From positions 39,626 through 103,625 of the forward strand of contig JANYGI010000027.1 of assembly GCA_025362495.1 (NCBI GenBank): a stretch of DNA of 64,000 nt, given 5' to 3'. The notes under the pieces are model-generated. The model had not been told where the DNA came from. It was given only the letters and a program-made list of their open reading frames with translations, and ran no database searches. The position numbers were made by a program, and so were the translations under genes. Numbering within the stretch: the stretch's first letter is position 1; each line of letters begins with the position of its first letter. Source of the DNA: Byssovorax sp. (GTDB taxonomy: Bacteria > Myxococcota_A > Polyangia > Polyangiales > Polyangiaceae). Below are positions 25,507 through 35,600 of the stretch, piece by piece.

Positions 25507-28500
25507 ATGAAACAGGTAATCACCGGAGACGAGGGCGCCGTTGCGGCCTTTGCGACCGCGGCGGCGGGATCGGACGTCGGCGCTCGGCGCCCAGCCTACA
25601 GCGATGGCGGCCCGCTGCTCATCCCGGCCGGCGCGCCCACCACGCTTTGCGAGGCGCTCGCCCGAGCCGCCACCACGTCGGCGGGGATGACGTACGTACA
25701 GAGCGACGGCGGCGCGACGTTCCAGAGCTACGCCGATCTCGTGGACGGGGCGCTCCGGATGCTCGGTGGCCTGCGTGAACGCGGCCTCGTGAAGGGAGAT
25801 CGGGTCGTCCTCCAGATTGACTCTCTCCCGCATCATTATCTCGCCTTCTGGGCCTGTGTGCTCGGCGGCATCACCCCGGTCACCGTGGCGGTGGCCCCCA
25901 CGTACCGCGCGCGCAACGGCGTCAACGCCAAGCTCCACAACACGTGGGATCTCCTGCGGCGTCCGTCTGTCCTCGCGACCCGCGGCCTCGTCCCGCAGAT
26001 CCTCGGCCTCGCGGAGCTCTACCCGATGGAGGGGCTCCGCGTCGTCCCCGTGGAAGACCTCGTCGATCACGACAGGGCCGAAGCGAGCCCCGATATCCTC
26101 CCCGACGATCTCGCGTTCTTCCAGCTCACGTCGGGGAGCACCGGAGTCCCGAAATGCATCCAGGAGACGCACCGGGGCATCCTCCGCCACGCCCACGCGA
26201 CGGCCGTGGAGAACGGCTACAGCAGCGCCGACGTCACGCTCAACTGGCTCGCCCTCGATCACGTCGTCCCGATCCTGACGTGTCACCTCAAAGACGTGGT
26301 GATGATGTGCGCCCAGATCCAGGTCAAGACGGTGGATGTCCTCGCCGAACCCCTCTTGTGGCTCGACCTGATCGAGCGCCATCGGGTCACGCACACCTGG
26401 TCGCCCAACTTCGGGTTCAAGCTCGTCTCCGGCCGCCTCGCCGCGGCGGGCGCCGGCCGCCGCTGGGACCTCTCGTCGATGCGCCGCTTCATGAACGCGG
26501 GCGAGCAGGTCACGTTGCCGGTGGTGCGCGACTTCCTCGTTCGACTGGCACCCTTCGGCGTCCGTGAAGACGCGATGCAGCCGGCCTTCGGGATGGCCGA
26601 GGTCTGCACCTGCATGACGTACAGCAACGATTTCAGCCTGGCGAACGGCGTTCACCACGTCGTGAAATCCACGCTCGATGGCACGCTGGAGATGGCCAGT
26701 GAGGGCACCCCCGGGACGGCGCCGTTCGTCGACCTCGGGCCGCCGTTCCCGGGCGTCGAGATCCGGATAGCCGACGCCCAGGCCAGGGTCCTCCCGGAGG
26801 ACACGATAGGCAGGCTCCACATCCGCGGCGGCGTGGTGACGCCGGGGTATCTCGACAACCCCGCTGCCAACCTGGAAGCGTTCCCCGGCGACGGCTGGCT
26901 CGACTCGGGTGATCTCGGCTTCATGCACCGCGGGCGGCTCACGCTCACCGGGCGCGCGAAGGAGATGATCATCGTCCGCGGCGCCAACTACTTTTGCTAC
27001 GAGATCGAGGATGTGGTGGCCAACGTCGCGGGGGTGCGGGCGACGTTCGTCGCCGCGGTCGCCGTCGACGATCCGAAGACGGGCTCCGAGGCGCTGGCGA
27101 TCTTCTTCGTCCCGAGCGAGGCAGACGGGGCCGAGCCCGCGCGGATCGTCGTGGCGATCCGCTCGGCGATCGCCGCCCAGATCGGCCTGCCGACCGCGCA
27201 CATCGTCGCGCTGGATCCCAGCTCGTTTCTCAAGACGACGAGCGGGAAAATCCAGCGCACAGAGATGAAGAAGCGGCTCCTCGCGGGGGTCTACGACGCG
27301 CCGGCCGAAGCGCTGCTCGCGGCCGTGACGCCGACTGTCGCCGTCGCAGCGGCGGAGACCGGCGTCGAGAAGGCCGTCACCGCGATCTGGGAAGAGGTGC
27401 TCGAGACCCGGCCGATTGGCCTCGATCAAAGCTTCTTCGAGCTGGGCGGGCACTCGCTCCCGGCGATGCAGATCACCGTGCGCCTCCGCGACGCGTTCGG
27501 CGTCGAGGTCTCGCTCCGCGACCTCTTCGAGGGCCCCACGGTGCGAGAGCTGGCGATCGCCATCGCGGCGCGCCGCCCGGAGGTGCATGTCCCCTCGAAC
27601 ATCCCGCGACTGCCCCGCGGCCCGGGCGAGACGACGTTCCCGCTCTCGTTCGGGCAAGAGCGCCTGTTCTTCCTCGACCAGTGGGATCCGGGGGGCGCGG
27701 CGCTGAACGAGGCCTTCGCCTTCCGCATCGAAGGGAAGCTCGACGCCGGGGCGATGGCGCGGGCCGTCCAGGCGATCGTCGACCGCCACGAGATCCTGCG
27801 CACCACCTTCGCGCTCTCGGACACCGGCCCGGTCCAGCGCATCGCGGCGGCTTTGATCGTCGCGTGCCCCCTCGTCGACGTCGCCGGAGCGCCCGGCGAT
27901 CGCGAGGCCCGCGCGCTCGCGATGGTGGGCGACGACGCGCGCGCCCCGTTCGATCTCCGCCGCGGCCCGCTCCTCCGCACGAGCCTCCTCCGCGTCGACG
28001 CCGAAACGCATTTCCTGTCGTTGACGATGCACCACATCGTCACCGACGGCTGGTCCTTCGACGTTTTTCTCGGCGATCTCATCGCTCTTTACCGGGCGTT
28101 CACGGCGGGGAAGCCCTCGCCGCTCGGCGAGCTACCGATCCAGTACGCCGACTTCGCCGTCTGGCAGCGGTCGCAGCTGCAAGGCGCCGCGCTCGAGGCC
28201 CGGCTCGCGTTCTGGCGGAGCACGCTCGGCGGCGAGCTCCCTGTCCTCGAGCTCCCCACGGATCGCCCGCGCCCCGCCGTGCAGCGCTACCGCGGCAGGA
28301 AGCAGGTGCTGGCGGTCCCCGCCGCGCTCGCTCGTGCCCTCTCGGCCTTCGCCGAGCAGCACCGGGCGACGCCGTTCCTCGTCCTCCAGACGGCCTTCCG
28401 CGTGCTCCTTCACCGCTGGTCGGGCCAGGAGGATCTGGTCGTCGGCTGCCCGACGGCGGGGCGCAACCGGATCGAGACCGAGAAGCTCATCGGCTTCTTC

Positions 28501-31500
28501 ACGAACCAGCTCGTCCTCCGCACCGATCTCTCGGACGGCCCCACGTTCCTCGCGCTGCTCGAGCGCGTGCGCGAGGCGGCGCTCTCGGCCTACGCCAACG
28601 AAGACGTGCCGTTCGAGAAGCTGATCGAGGCCGAGCAGACGCGGCGCGACACCAGCCGGTCGCCGCTCTTCCAGGTCTTCTTCAACCTGCTCCGCTTCGC
28701 GGATCACCGGCTCGACGAGGCCAACCTGCGCCTCCACGCCATCGACATCGATCGGGGCACGTCGAACTTCGACCTCACCCTTTACGCGATCGAGGTGGGC
28801 GACCAGCTCTCGTTCGCGCTCAACTACAACACCGATCTCTTCGACGCCGAGACCGCGACGACGATGCTCGCGCAGCTCGCCGCGCTGCTCGAGGGCGCGC
28901 TCGCCGATCCCGATCGGCGCATCGCCGCGTACCCGCTGATCTCCGAGGCGGGGCGGCGCGCCGCGGCGACCGCCCGCGCCGCGATGATCCGCCCGGCGCC
29001 CGGGTTCGCGCCGATGGAGCGCGCGGCGCAGGAGCAAACGATCCATCGTCGCTTCGAGGAGCAGGCGCGGGCGTTCCCGGATCGGATCGCGGTGAGCGAC
29101 GGCGCCGTCACCTGGACGTACGCCGAGCTCAACCGCAGGGCCAACCGCGTGGCCCACCGCATCGTCGCCGAGATCGGGCCGGGCGCGGCCAACGTGGCCC
29201 TCCTGTTCAGCCACGGCGCGTCGATGATCGCCGGCATGCTCGGCGCCCTCAAGGCCGGCAAAGCCTACGTGCCAATCGAGCCCGGATACCCGCGCGAACG
29301 CCTCGATTTCCTGCTCGAGAGTTCCGGGGCGCGGGCCGTCGTCGCCGGCCTCTACGAGACCCCGCTCGCCGTCGAGTTCGGTCGCGGTCAGCTCCCGGTG
29401 ATCCCCTTCGGCGACGACGATCCGCTCGCCTCCGACGACGACCTCGATCTCGGTCTCGCCGTCACCCCCGATGCGCTCGCCTACCTGCTCTACACCTCGG
29501 GCTCCACCGGCCAGCCCAAGGGCGTGATGCAGAACCACCGCAACGTGCTCCACTTCCTGCGGGCGTACGTGAACAACCTGGGGATCGGCCCCGGCGATCG
29601 CCTGGTGTTGCTCGCCTCGTTCGCCTTCGACGCCGCGGTGATGGACGTCTATGGCGCGCTCTTCGCGGGCGCCGAGCTCCACCCGATCGACGTCAAGGAG
29701 ACCGGCCTCGGCGCGCTCGCCCGGGTGATCGAGGCGCGCAAGATCACCATCTATCACTCGACACCGACGCTCTATCGGCACCTCCTCGCCGCGGCGCCGC
29801 GAGAGCGCGGCTTCCCCGACGTGCGCCTCGTGGTGCTCGGCGGCGAAGAGGCGGTGCGGCGCGATCTCGAGGCCTTCCGCGAGCGTTTTCCGCGCGAAGC
29901 GGTGCTGATCAACGGCCTCGGGCCCACCGAGTCCACGGTGACGCTGCAGGCCTTCTTCGACGCCACGACGCGCACCTCGGGCAACACGCTCCCGGTGGGC
30001 TACCCCGTCGACGACACGGCGATTCTGCTCCTCGACAGCGGCGGCAAGCCCGGGAAGATCCGCGGCGAAATCGCCGTCCGCAGCGCCTTCACCGCGCTCG
30101 GCTACTGGCGCGCACCCGCGCTCTCGGCCGCGGCGTTCGGCCCGGATCCCGAGGGCGGAACGCAGCGGATCTACCACACCGGGGACCTCGGGCGGATCCT
30201 CCCCGACGGGCAGCTCGAGTTCCTCGGGCGGCGCGATCACCAGGTGAAGATCCGCGGCATCCGCGTCGAGCCGGGCGAGATCGAGACCACGCTGGCGCAG
30301 CACCCGGCGGTGCGCGAATCGGTGGTGATCGCGCGCGACGACGCGACGGGCGGCAAGGTGCTGATTGCCTATGTCGTCGCGCCCGGCGCCGCGATGGCCG
30401 AGCTCCGCACCTTCCTCCAGGAGAAGCTCCCGGCGCCGCTCGTCCCCGCGACGTTCGTGGCGCTCGACGCGCTGCCGCTGACCTCGACGGGGAAGATCGA
30501 TCGCCTGGCGCTGCCGGCGCCGATCGTCGCCGCCGGGCCCGCGACCGAGGTGGCCGCCCCCGAGCAAGCGATCCAGGTTCGCCTCCTGCGGATCTGGGAG
30601 CGGGTGCTCGGCGTGACGACGATTGGCATCCACGACGACTTCTTCGATCGCGGAGGCCACTCGCTCCTGGCGCTGCGGCTCTTCATGGAAATCGAGAAGG
30701 AGCTCGGCAAAGCGCTGCCGCTGGCGGTGCTCTTCCGCGCGCCGACGATCGCCGCCCTGGCCGCCGTCCTGGCGCGCGAAGGCGTCGAGTCGTCGTGGCC
30801 CTCGCTCGTGCCGATCGAGGCGCGCGGGAGCCGCACGCCGTTCTTCTGCGTCCACGCCATCGGGGCCAACGTGCTCAATTACCGGCTCCTCTCGCGCCAT
30901 CTCGGCGATCAGCAGCCGTTCTACGGGCTCCAGTCGCGCGGGCTCGACGGGGCGCACGATCCGCACGACCGCCTCGAGGAGATGGCGGCGGCCTACCTGC
31001 AAGAGGTCCGCTCCGTCCAGCCGCACGGGCCCTACCTGATCGGCGGCGGCTCCTCGGGCGGCATCGTTGCCTGGGAGATGGCGCAGCAGCTCCGCGCCGC
31101 GGGCGAAGAGGTCGCTCTCCTGGCGCTGATCGACACCTACCAGCGCTCGATTGACACCCACCAGGCGCCGGCGACAGCGGCGGTGTCACTGCTCCACCAC
31201 CTCGCTCAGCGCCTCGATTTCAAGCTCGGTCGCATGGTGCTCAACGACGGCGGCGCCCCGGTCCGCTGGCTCGCGAACGAGGCGCGTCGCTCGATCGCGA
31301 GCCTGGCGCAGCGGGTGATGATCCGCGCTCGCGGCGGCGTCGATCCCGAGGCGCTTCCGCCGCTGATCCAGCGCGTGCGCGCCGCCAACATCCACGCGAT
31401 CCTGAGCTACACGGCGAAGCCCTACGAGGGCAAGGCGACGCTGTTCTTGACGCTGCGCGAGCCGGTGCGGCCGACCGACGATCGCCGCCTCGCCTGGAGC

Positions 31501-31638
31501 GAGCTCAGCCACGGCGGCCTCGAGCTCCACACGCTGCCGAGCGATCACAACTCGGTGCTCGACGATCCCGACGTCGCCGTGCTCGCGGCCAAGCTCCGCG
31601 TGTGCATCGAGCGCGCGACAGCCGTCAAACGCGCCTGA
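25507..31638 (+). CDS. Non-ribosomal peptide synthetase, ligase-T-C-A-T-TE
   Basis: The 2043-residue synthetase has: an acyl- or aryl-AMP-ligase-like loading domain (about 40-600; TSGSTGVPK at 208, LNWLALDHVVP); carrier T1 (GGHSL, Ser about 650); an LCL-like condensation domain (about 700-1130; HHIVTDG at 842-848); a full A domain (about 1180-1640; YTSGSTGQPKG at about 1330); carrier T2 (GGHSL, Ser about 1719); and a type I thioesterase (GGSSG Ser about 1849, His about 2014). It should join one carboxylic starter to one amino acid and release it. By manual alignment the A-domain pocket reads D-A-M-H-V-G-G-V-T, and no substrate is assigned. ATG 25507 has GGGAGG upstream. Confidence 0.93.
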   Translation: MKQVITGDEGAVAAFATAAAGSDVGARRPAYSDGGPLLIPAGAPTTLCEALARAATTSAGMTYVQSDGGATFQSYADLVDGALRMLGGLRERGLVKGDRVVLQIDSLPHHYLAFWACVLGGITPVTVAVAPTYRARNGVNAKLHNTWDLLRRPSVLATRGLVPQILGLAELYPMEGLRVVPVEDLVDHDRAEASPDILPDDLAFFQLTSGSTGVPKCIQETHRGILRHAHATAVENGYSSADVTLNWLALDHVVPILTCHLKDVVMMCAQIQVKTVDVLAEPLLWLDLIERHRVTHTWSPNFGFKLVSGRLAAAGAGRRWDLSSMRRFMNAGEQVTLPVVRDFLVRLAPFGVREDAMQPAFGMAEVCTCMTYSNDFSLANGVHHVVKSTLDGTLEMASEGTPGTAPFVDLGPPFPGVEIRIADAQARVLPEDTIGRLHIRGGVVTPGYLDNPAANLEAFPGDGWLDSGDLGFMHRGRLTLTGRAKEMIIVRGANYFCYEIEDVVANVAGVRATFVAAVAVDDPKTGSEALAIFFVPSEADGAEPARIVVAIRSAIAAQIGLPTAHIVALDPSSFLKTTSGKIQRTEMKKRLLAGVYDAPAEALLAAVTPTVAVAAAETGVEKAVTAIWEEVLETRPIGLDQSFFELGGHSLPAMQITVRLRDAFGVEVSLRDLFEGPTVRELAIAIAARRPEVHVPSNIPRLPRGPGETTFPLSFGQERLFFLDQWDPGGAALNEAFAFRIEGKLDAGAMARAVQAIVDRHEILRTTFALSDTGPVQRIAAALIVACPLVDVAGAPGDREARALAMVGDDARAPFDLRRGPLLRTSLLRVDAETHFLSLTMHHIVTDGWSFDVFLGDLIALYRAFTAGKPSPLGELPIQYADFAVWQRSQLQGAALEARLAFWRSTLGGELPVLELPTDRPRPAVQRYRGRKQVLAVPAALARALSAFAEQHRATPFLVLQTAFRVLLHRWSGQEDLVVGCPTAGRNRIETEKLIGFFTNQLVLRTDLSDGPTFLALLERVREAALSAYANEDVPFEKLIEAEQTRRDTSRSPLFQVFFNLLRFADHRLDEANLRLHAIDIDRGTSNFDLTLYAIEVGDQLSFALNYNTDLFDAETATTMLAQLAALLEGALADPDRRIAAYPLISEAGRRAAATARAAMIRPAPGFAPMERAAQEQTIHRRFEEQARAFPDRIAVSDGAVTWTYAELNRRANRVAHRIVAEIGPGAANVALLFSHGASMIAGMLGALKAGKAYVPIEPGYPRERLDFLLESSGARAVVAGLYETPLAVEFGRGQLPVIPFGDDDPLASDDDLDLGLAVTPDALAYLLYTSGSTGQPKGVMQNHRNVLHFLRAYVNNLGIGPGDRLVLLASFAFDAAVMDVYGALFAGAELHPIDVKETGLGALARVIEARKITIYHSTPTLYRHLLAAAPRERGFPDVRLVVLGGEEAVRRDLEAFRERFPREAVLINGLGPTESTVTLQAFFDATTRTSGNTLPVGYPVDDTAILLLDSGGKPGKIRGEIAVRSAFTALGYWRAPALSAAAFGPDPEGGTQRIYHTGDLGRILPDGQLEFLGRRDHQVKIRGIRVEPGEIETTLAQHPAVRESVVIARDDATGGKVLIAYVVAPGAAMAELRTFLQEKLPAPLVPATFVALDALPLTSTGKIDRLALPAPIVAAGPATEVAAPEQAIQVRLLRIWERVLGVTTIGIHDDFFDRGGHSLLALRLFMEIEKELGKALPLAVLFRAPTIAALAAVLAREGVESSWPSLVPIEARGSRTPFFCVHAIGANVLNYRLLSRHLGDQQPFYGLQSRGLDGAHDPHDRLEEMAAAYLQEVRSVQPHGPYLIGGGSSGGIVAWEMAQQLRAAGEEVALLALIDTYQRSIDTHQAPATAAVSLLHHLAQRLDFKLGRMVLNDGGAPVRWLANEARRSIASLAQRVMIRARGGVDPEALPPLIQRVRAANIHAILSYTAKPYEGKATLFLTLREPVRPTDDRRLAWSELSHGGLELHTLPSDHNSVLDDPDVAVLAAKLRVCIERATAVKRA

Positions 31639-31678
31639 ATCGAGAGCTCCAGAGCGCCTGAATTGCGGTACGAGCCGA

Positions 31679-31800
31679 GGATTCAACGCAAAGTTGCGAG
31701 GCAGACGCAAAGGCGCGGGCGGAGAAGATCAAGGAACGATAGCTTCTCCTTTTCGCCTTTTTGCGCCTCCGCGTCTTTGCGCCTTTGCGTTGAATTCCGG
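31679..31800. repeat. Long imperfect inverted repeat built of CGCAAAG units
   Basis: Arms of about 50 bp face each other around a short centre (about 31730-31742). The outermost 13 bp match perfectly: ATTCAACGCAAAG (31681-31693) and CTTTGCGTTGAAT (31783-31795). Inside, GACGCAAAGGCGC on one arm faces GCGTCTTTGCGCC-type sequence on the other. It lies between the convergent NRPS and CheR genes and could be a miniature mobile element or a bidirectional transcription end. Confidence 0.65.
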
Positions 31801-31835
31801 ATCTTCGCCCGCAGGTCTCACGGATCAGGCCTCGT

Positions 31836-32522
31836 TCAGCGGACGAGGCCTTTTCGCTTGGTGATCGGATCGGTGATGATGCTCTCGACGCCGAGCCCGG
31901 GGCAAAGAGCGCGCTTGAGCCGGCGGACCACGTCTTCGAGCTTCGCGGGAGGCAGGTAGTAAAGCATGTTGCGGGCGAACACGAGGTCGCGGTCCCCGTC
32001 GAAGGGCAGGTCGCCGGCGTCCATGACCTCGAACTTCACCCGGGCGCGGATCGGCGCGATGATCCGGTGGCCGCCGGGCGCCGGCTCGAACCAGCGAAGG
32101 TGCGCGTCGATCCGCTCCACCGGCGCCTCGCCTCGCGAGTTCCGCGCGTTGCTCCGCTCGCGATCGAGATCATAGACGCCCTCGCGGGCGATGCCGACGG
32201 CCTGCGGCGAGCGGTCGACGGCGGTGACCGACACCGGGATCCCCAGCTTGTCACAGAGAATGGCGATGGTGTACGGCTCCTGCCCCCGGGCGCACCCGAC
32301 GCAGAGCACCTGGAGCTCGCGCTTCACCTCGGCGTAGCGACGGACGAGCGCGTCTTCGAAGTCGCCGGTGTCGCGGAAGAAGTACGAGTACGAGTGCAGA
32401 AAGAAGCGCGTCGCCGGGATCTTGATCCCGAACGTGTCCTCCGCCAGCTGCAAGCACATTCCTCCGAGGAGTCGAGTCTGGCCGATCAGGGTGTATCTGA
32501 GCTCTCGCAGGCGCGCGATCAT
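31836..32522 (-). CDS. CheR-type SAM-dependent methyltransferase
   Basis: About 228 residues from ATG 32522, which has GGGAGGAA upstream; the longer upstream frame is not protein-like. The fold is CheR-like: SYFFRDTGDFEDALV (about 43-57), the SAM-binding VLCVGCARGQEPYTIAI, then SVTAVDRSPQAVGIAREGVY, DLVFARNMLYYLP and LEDVVRRLKRALCPG. CheR enzymes methylate chemoreceptor glutamates, but this one stands alone without receptor, CheB or CheA genes, so its target may be different. Confidence 0.85.
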   Translation of the reverse strand: MIARLRELRYTLIGQTRLLGGMCLQLAEDTFGIKIPATRFFLHSYSYFFRDTGDFEDALVRRYAEVKRELQVLCVGCARGQEPYTIAILCDKLGIPVSVTAVDRSPQAVGIAREGVYDLDRERSNARNSRGEAPVERIDAHLRWFEPAPGGHRIIAPIRARVKFEVMDAGDLPFDGDRDLVFARNMLYYLPPAKLEDVVRRLKRALCPGLGVESIITDPITKRKGLVR

Positions 32523-32679
32523 GGTTCCTCCCGGCCGCGGTCCCACGCCGGGCCACGGAAAGCCGGCCACTCTAGCCCCCCGGCCGCTGCGCCCGCAAGC
32601 ACGCATCTCGCGGCCGTGAAGCCGCCCTTTCGGCCCGGGCGCGGCTCGTCGCGCGAGGCCGTGACGGACGCCTCGGGTG

Positions 32680-35600
32680 CTAGGGAATGCAGGCGGTGAG
32701 CATCACCGTCACGCTGGCGCCGCCCTGGTTCGAGACCGCGAGATCGGTCCGGCCGTCGCCGTCGAGATCCGCGGCGGCGATCGAGCTCGAGCCCGCGCCC
32801 GCGACGTAGCCGATCGGCGCCGCGAAGGCGCCGTTGCCCTGATTGACGAGCACGCTCACGTTGCCGCTGACGCCGCTGGTGACGGCGAGATCGAGCTTGC
32901 CGTCGCTGTTCAGATCCACCGCCGCGACCGAGGTGGGGGCCGCGCCGGCCGCGTAATTGACGGCCGCGGCGAAGATGCCGTTGCCCTGATTCAGGAGCAC
33001 GCTCACGTTGCCGGCGAGCTTGTTCGCGACGACGAGATCGGGCTTGCCGTCGCCGTCGATATCCGCGGACGTGATCCAGGCGGGGCCAAGCGCCGCGCCG
33101 TGGCTCGTCCCCGCGGCGAAGGTGCCATTGCCCTGGTTCAGGAGGACGCTCACGTCGTTGCTGCCGCTGTTGGCGATGGCTAGATCGAGCTCGCCGTCGC
33201 CGTTCGCGTCCACGAGCGCGACCGAGCCAGGCTGCGTCCCCGCAGCGTAAGACACCGCCGCAGCGAAGGTGCCGTTGCCCTTGCCGAGGAGCACGCTCAC
33301 GTTGTTACTGCCACTGTTCGCCACGACGAGATCGAGCTTGCCATCCGCGTTCACGTCACCCATCACGATCGAGGCGGGCGCGGTGCCAGCGGCGTAGCTC
33401 ACCGCCGCGAGCAAGGTGCCATTGCCCTGGTTCAGGAGCACGCTCACGTTGTTGCTGGTGCTGTTGGCCACCGCGACGTCGGCCCGGCCGTCGCCGGTCA
33501 GATCGCCCAGCGCGGCCGAGACCGGCAGCGTCCCCGCCGCGTAGTCGATCTTGGCGGCGAACGCGCCTTTGCCCTGGTTCCGCAGCACGCTCACGTTGTT
33601 GGAGGCGCCGTTGGCGACGACGAGATCGGCCTTGCCATCACCGTCGAGGTCCGCGGTCTCGACCTGCCTCGGCTGCATTCCCACGGTGTAGCTCGCCGGC
33701 CCGGTGACGAAGGTGCCTTTGCCCTGGTTCAGGAGCACGTTCACCGTGTCGGCGCCCGCGCTGGCGACGGCGAGATCGAGCTTGCCGTCGCCGTTCAGGT
33801 CCGCCGCGTCCATCCAGGCCGGGTTGGTGCCCGCGTCGTAGCTGACCACCGGGAGGAAGGTGCCATTGCCCTTGTTCATGAGCACGTTCACGAGGTTGCC
33901 GCTGAACCGCGCGACCGCGAGATCGGGCTTCAGATCACCGTCCAGATCCGCCGCCGCGAGCGACACGATGCCAAAGCCGCCGTCGTAATCGACCCTCGGC
34001 GCGAAGCTGCCGGCGCCCAGGCCGAGCAGCACCGACACCGTGCCATCGCCGCTCGCCGCGACGAGGTCGGGCTTGCCATCACCGTTGACATCGAGCGCGG
34101 CGATCCCCCGGGGCTGCGAGCCGACAGCGTGGTTGACGGCCGCGGCGAAGGTGCCATTGCCCTGGTTCAGGAGCACGCTCAGGTTGTCGCTGTACTCGTT
34201 GACGAGGGCGAGGTCGGGCTTGCCGTCCCCGTTCAGATCCGCCACGGCGATCCCCCGGGGCTGCTTTCCGACGGGGTAGGAGACGAGCGGCGAGAAGGTG
34301 CCATTGCACTTGCCCAGCAGCACGCTCACCGTGCCGACGTCGGCGTGGTCCGCGACCGCGATGTCCACACAGCCGTCGGCGTTCAGATCCGCCGTGGCGA
34401 CGGCGACGGGGGCCGCGCCCGCGGCGTAGTCGACCTTGGCCGCGAAGATGCCATTGCCCTGGTTGAGCAGCACGCTCACCGTCGTGCCGAAGTTGTTCGG
34501 GACGACGAGATCGGGGAAGGCGTCGGCGTTCAGGTTCGCGGCGGCGATGTCGTGCGGGCCTTGCCCGGCGCCGTAGTCGACCTTGGCGGCGAAGATGCCA
34601 TGGCCCAAGTTGATCAGCACGCTGATGCTGTTGGCCACGTGGTTGGCGACGGCGAGGTCGAGCTTACCGTCGCCGTTCAGGTCCACCATGCGCACGGAGT
34701 ACGGTGATGCGCCGGTGTGCGGCAGCGGTAGGCCGGGGAGCCCGATCGCCCCCGAGCACAGGAGCGAGACGCACGTGCCGGCGACGCACGTCGTCCCGCC
34801 GGAGCACACGACGGGCGCGGTGCCCACGCACACGCCGGCCTCGCAAGTGTCGGTCTTGGTGCACGCGTCGCCGTCGTCGCACGTCACCCCATCGGCCTTC
34901 GACAGGTGCGCCGGGGCGCCGCCGACGCAGACGTCGTCGGTGCACGCGTTCCCGTCGTCGACAGGCACGCACCCTCCCGAGCCGGAGCTGCCGGTCACGC
35001 CGCCGTCGCCCTTGGTGCACGTCGCTGTGCCGGTGATGGAAACCAGGGCTTTCGCCGCCTCGCACGCGTTTTCGTAGACCGTCCCGTCGCAGCCGCACAC
35101 CGGGCTCTTGACGCTGCTGCAGTCCGTGGGCGGGAGCTTGCACTGGCCGCTCGCGTTCGGGCCGAGGCACGCCCCCGCGGCGAGCTGGCAATAGCGGCCG
35201 TCTTCGCAGGCGAGGTTGTCGGGGCCGCCGCAGGGGCACTCGCCGGCGGCGAAGAGCGAGACCATCGCCTTCGAGGCTTCGCACGCGCTCGTGTACGTCT
35301 TCAGGTCGCAGCCGCAGACGGGGCTCGAGCTCGCGGCGCAGCTCGCCGGTGGGCTGACGCAGGCGCCGGCGGGCGAGGCGCTGCCGCAGGTGCCGGGCAT
35401 GAAGTCGCAGAACTGGTCGGCGCCGCACTTCACCGCGGTGGGGCCGCCGCAGGTCGCGCCGCAGACGCCGGCCGCGGCCACCGAGGCCCCGGCGATCGAG
35501 GCCTCGCACGAGTTGCTGTACGTCTTGCCATCGCAGCCGCAGACCGGCGACAGGACGTCGGCGCACGTGTCGGGCTTGGCCTTGCAGAAGCCGAGCGATC

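Noticed and set aside
25372..31161. Very long minus-strand frames opposite the NRPS
   Set aside because: They have no recognisable motifs and follow the codon bias of the NRPS on the other strand.
31679..31800. CGCAAAG repeats taken as a CRISPR array
   Set aside because: The units form one inverted repeat, not evenly spaced direct repeats with unique spacers, and no cas genes are near.
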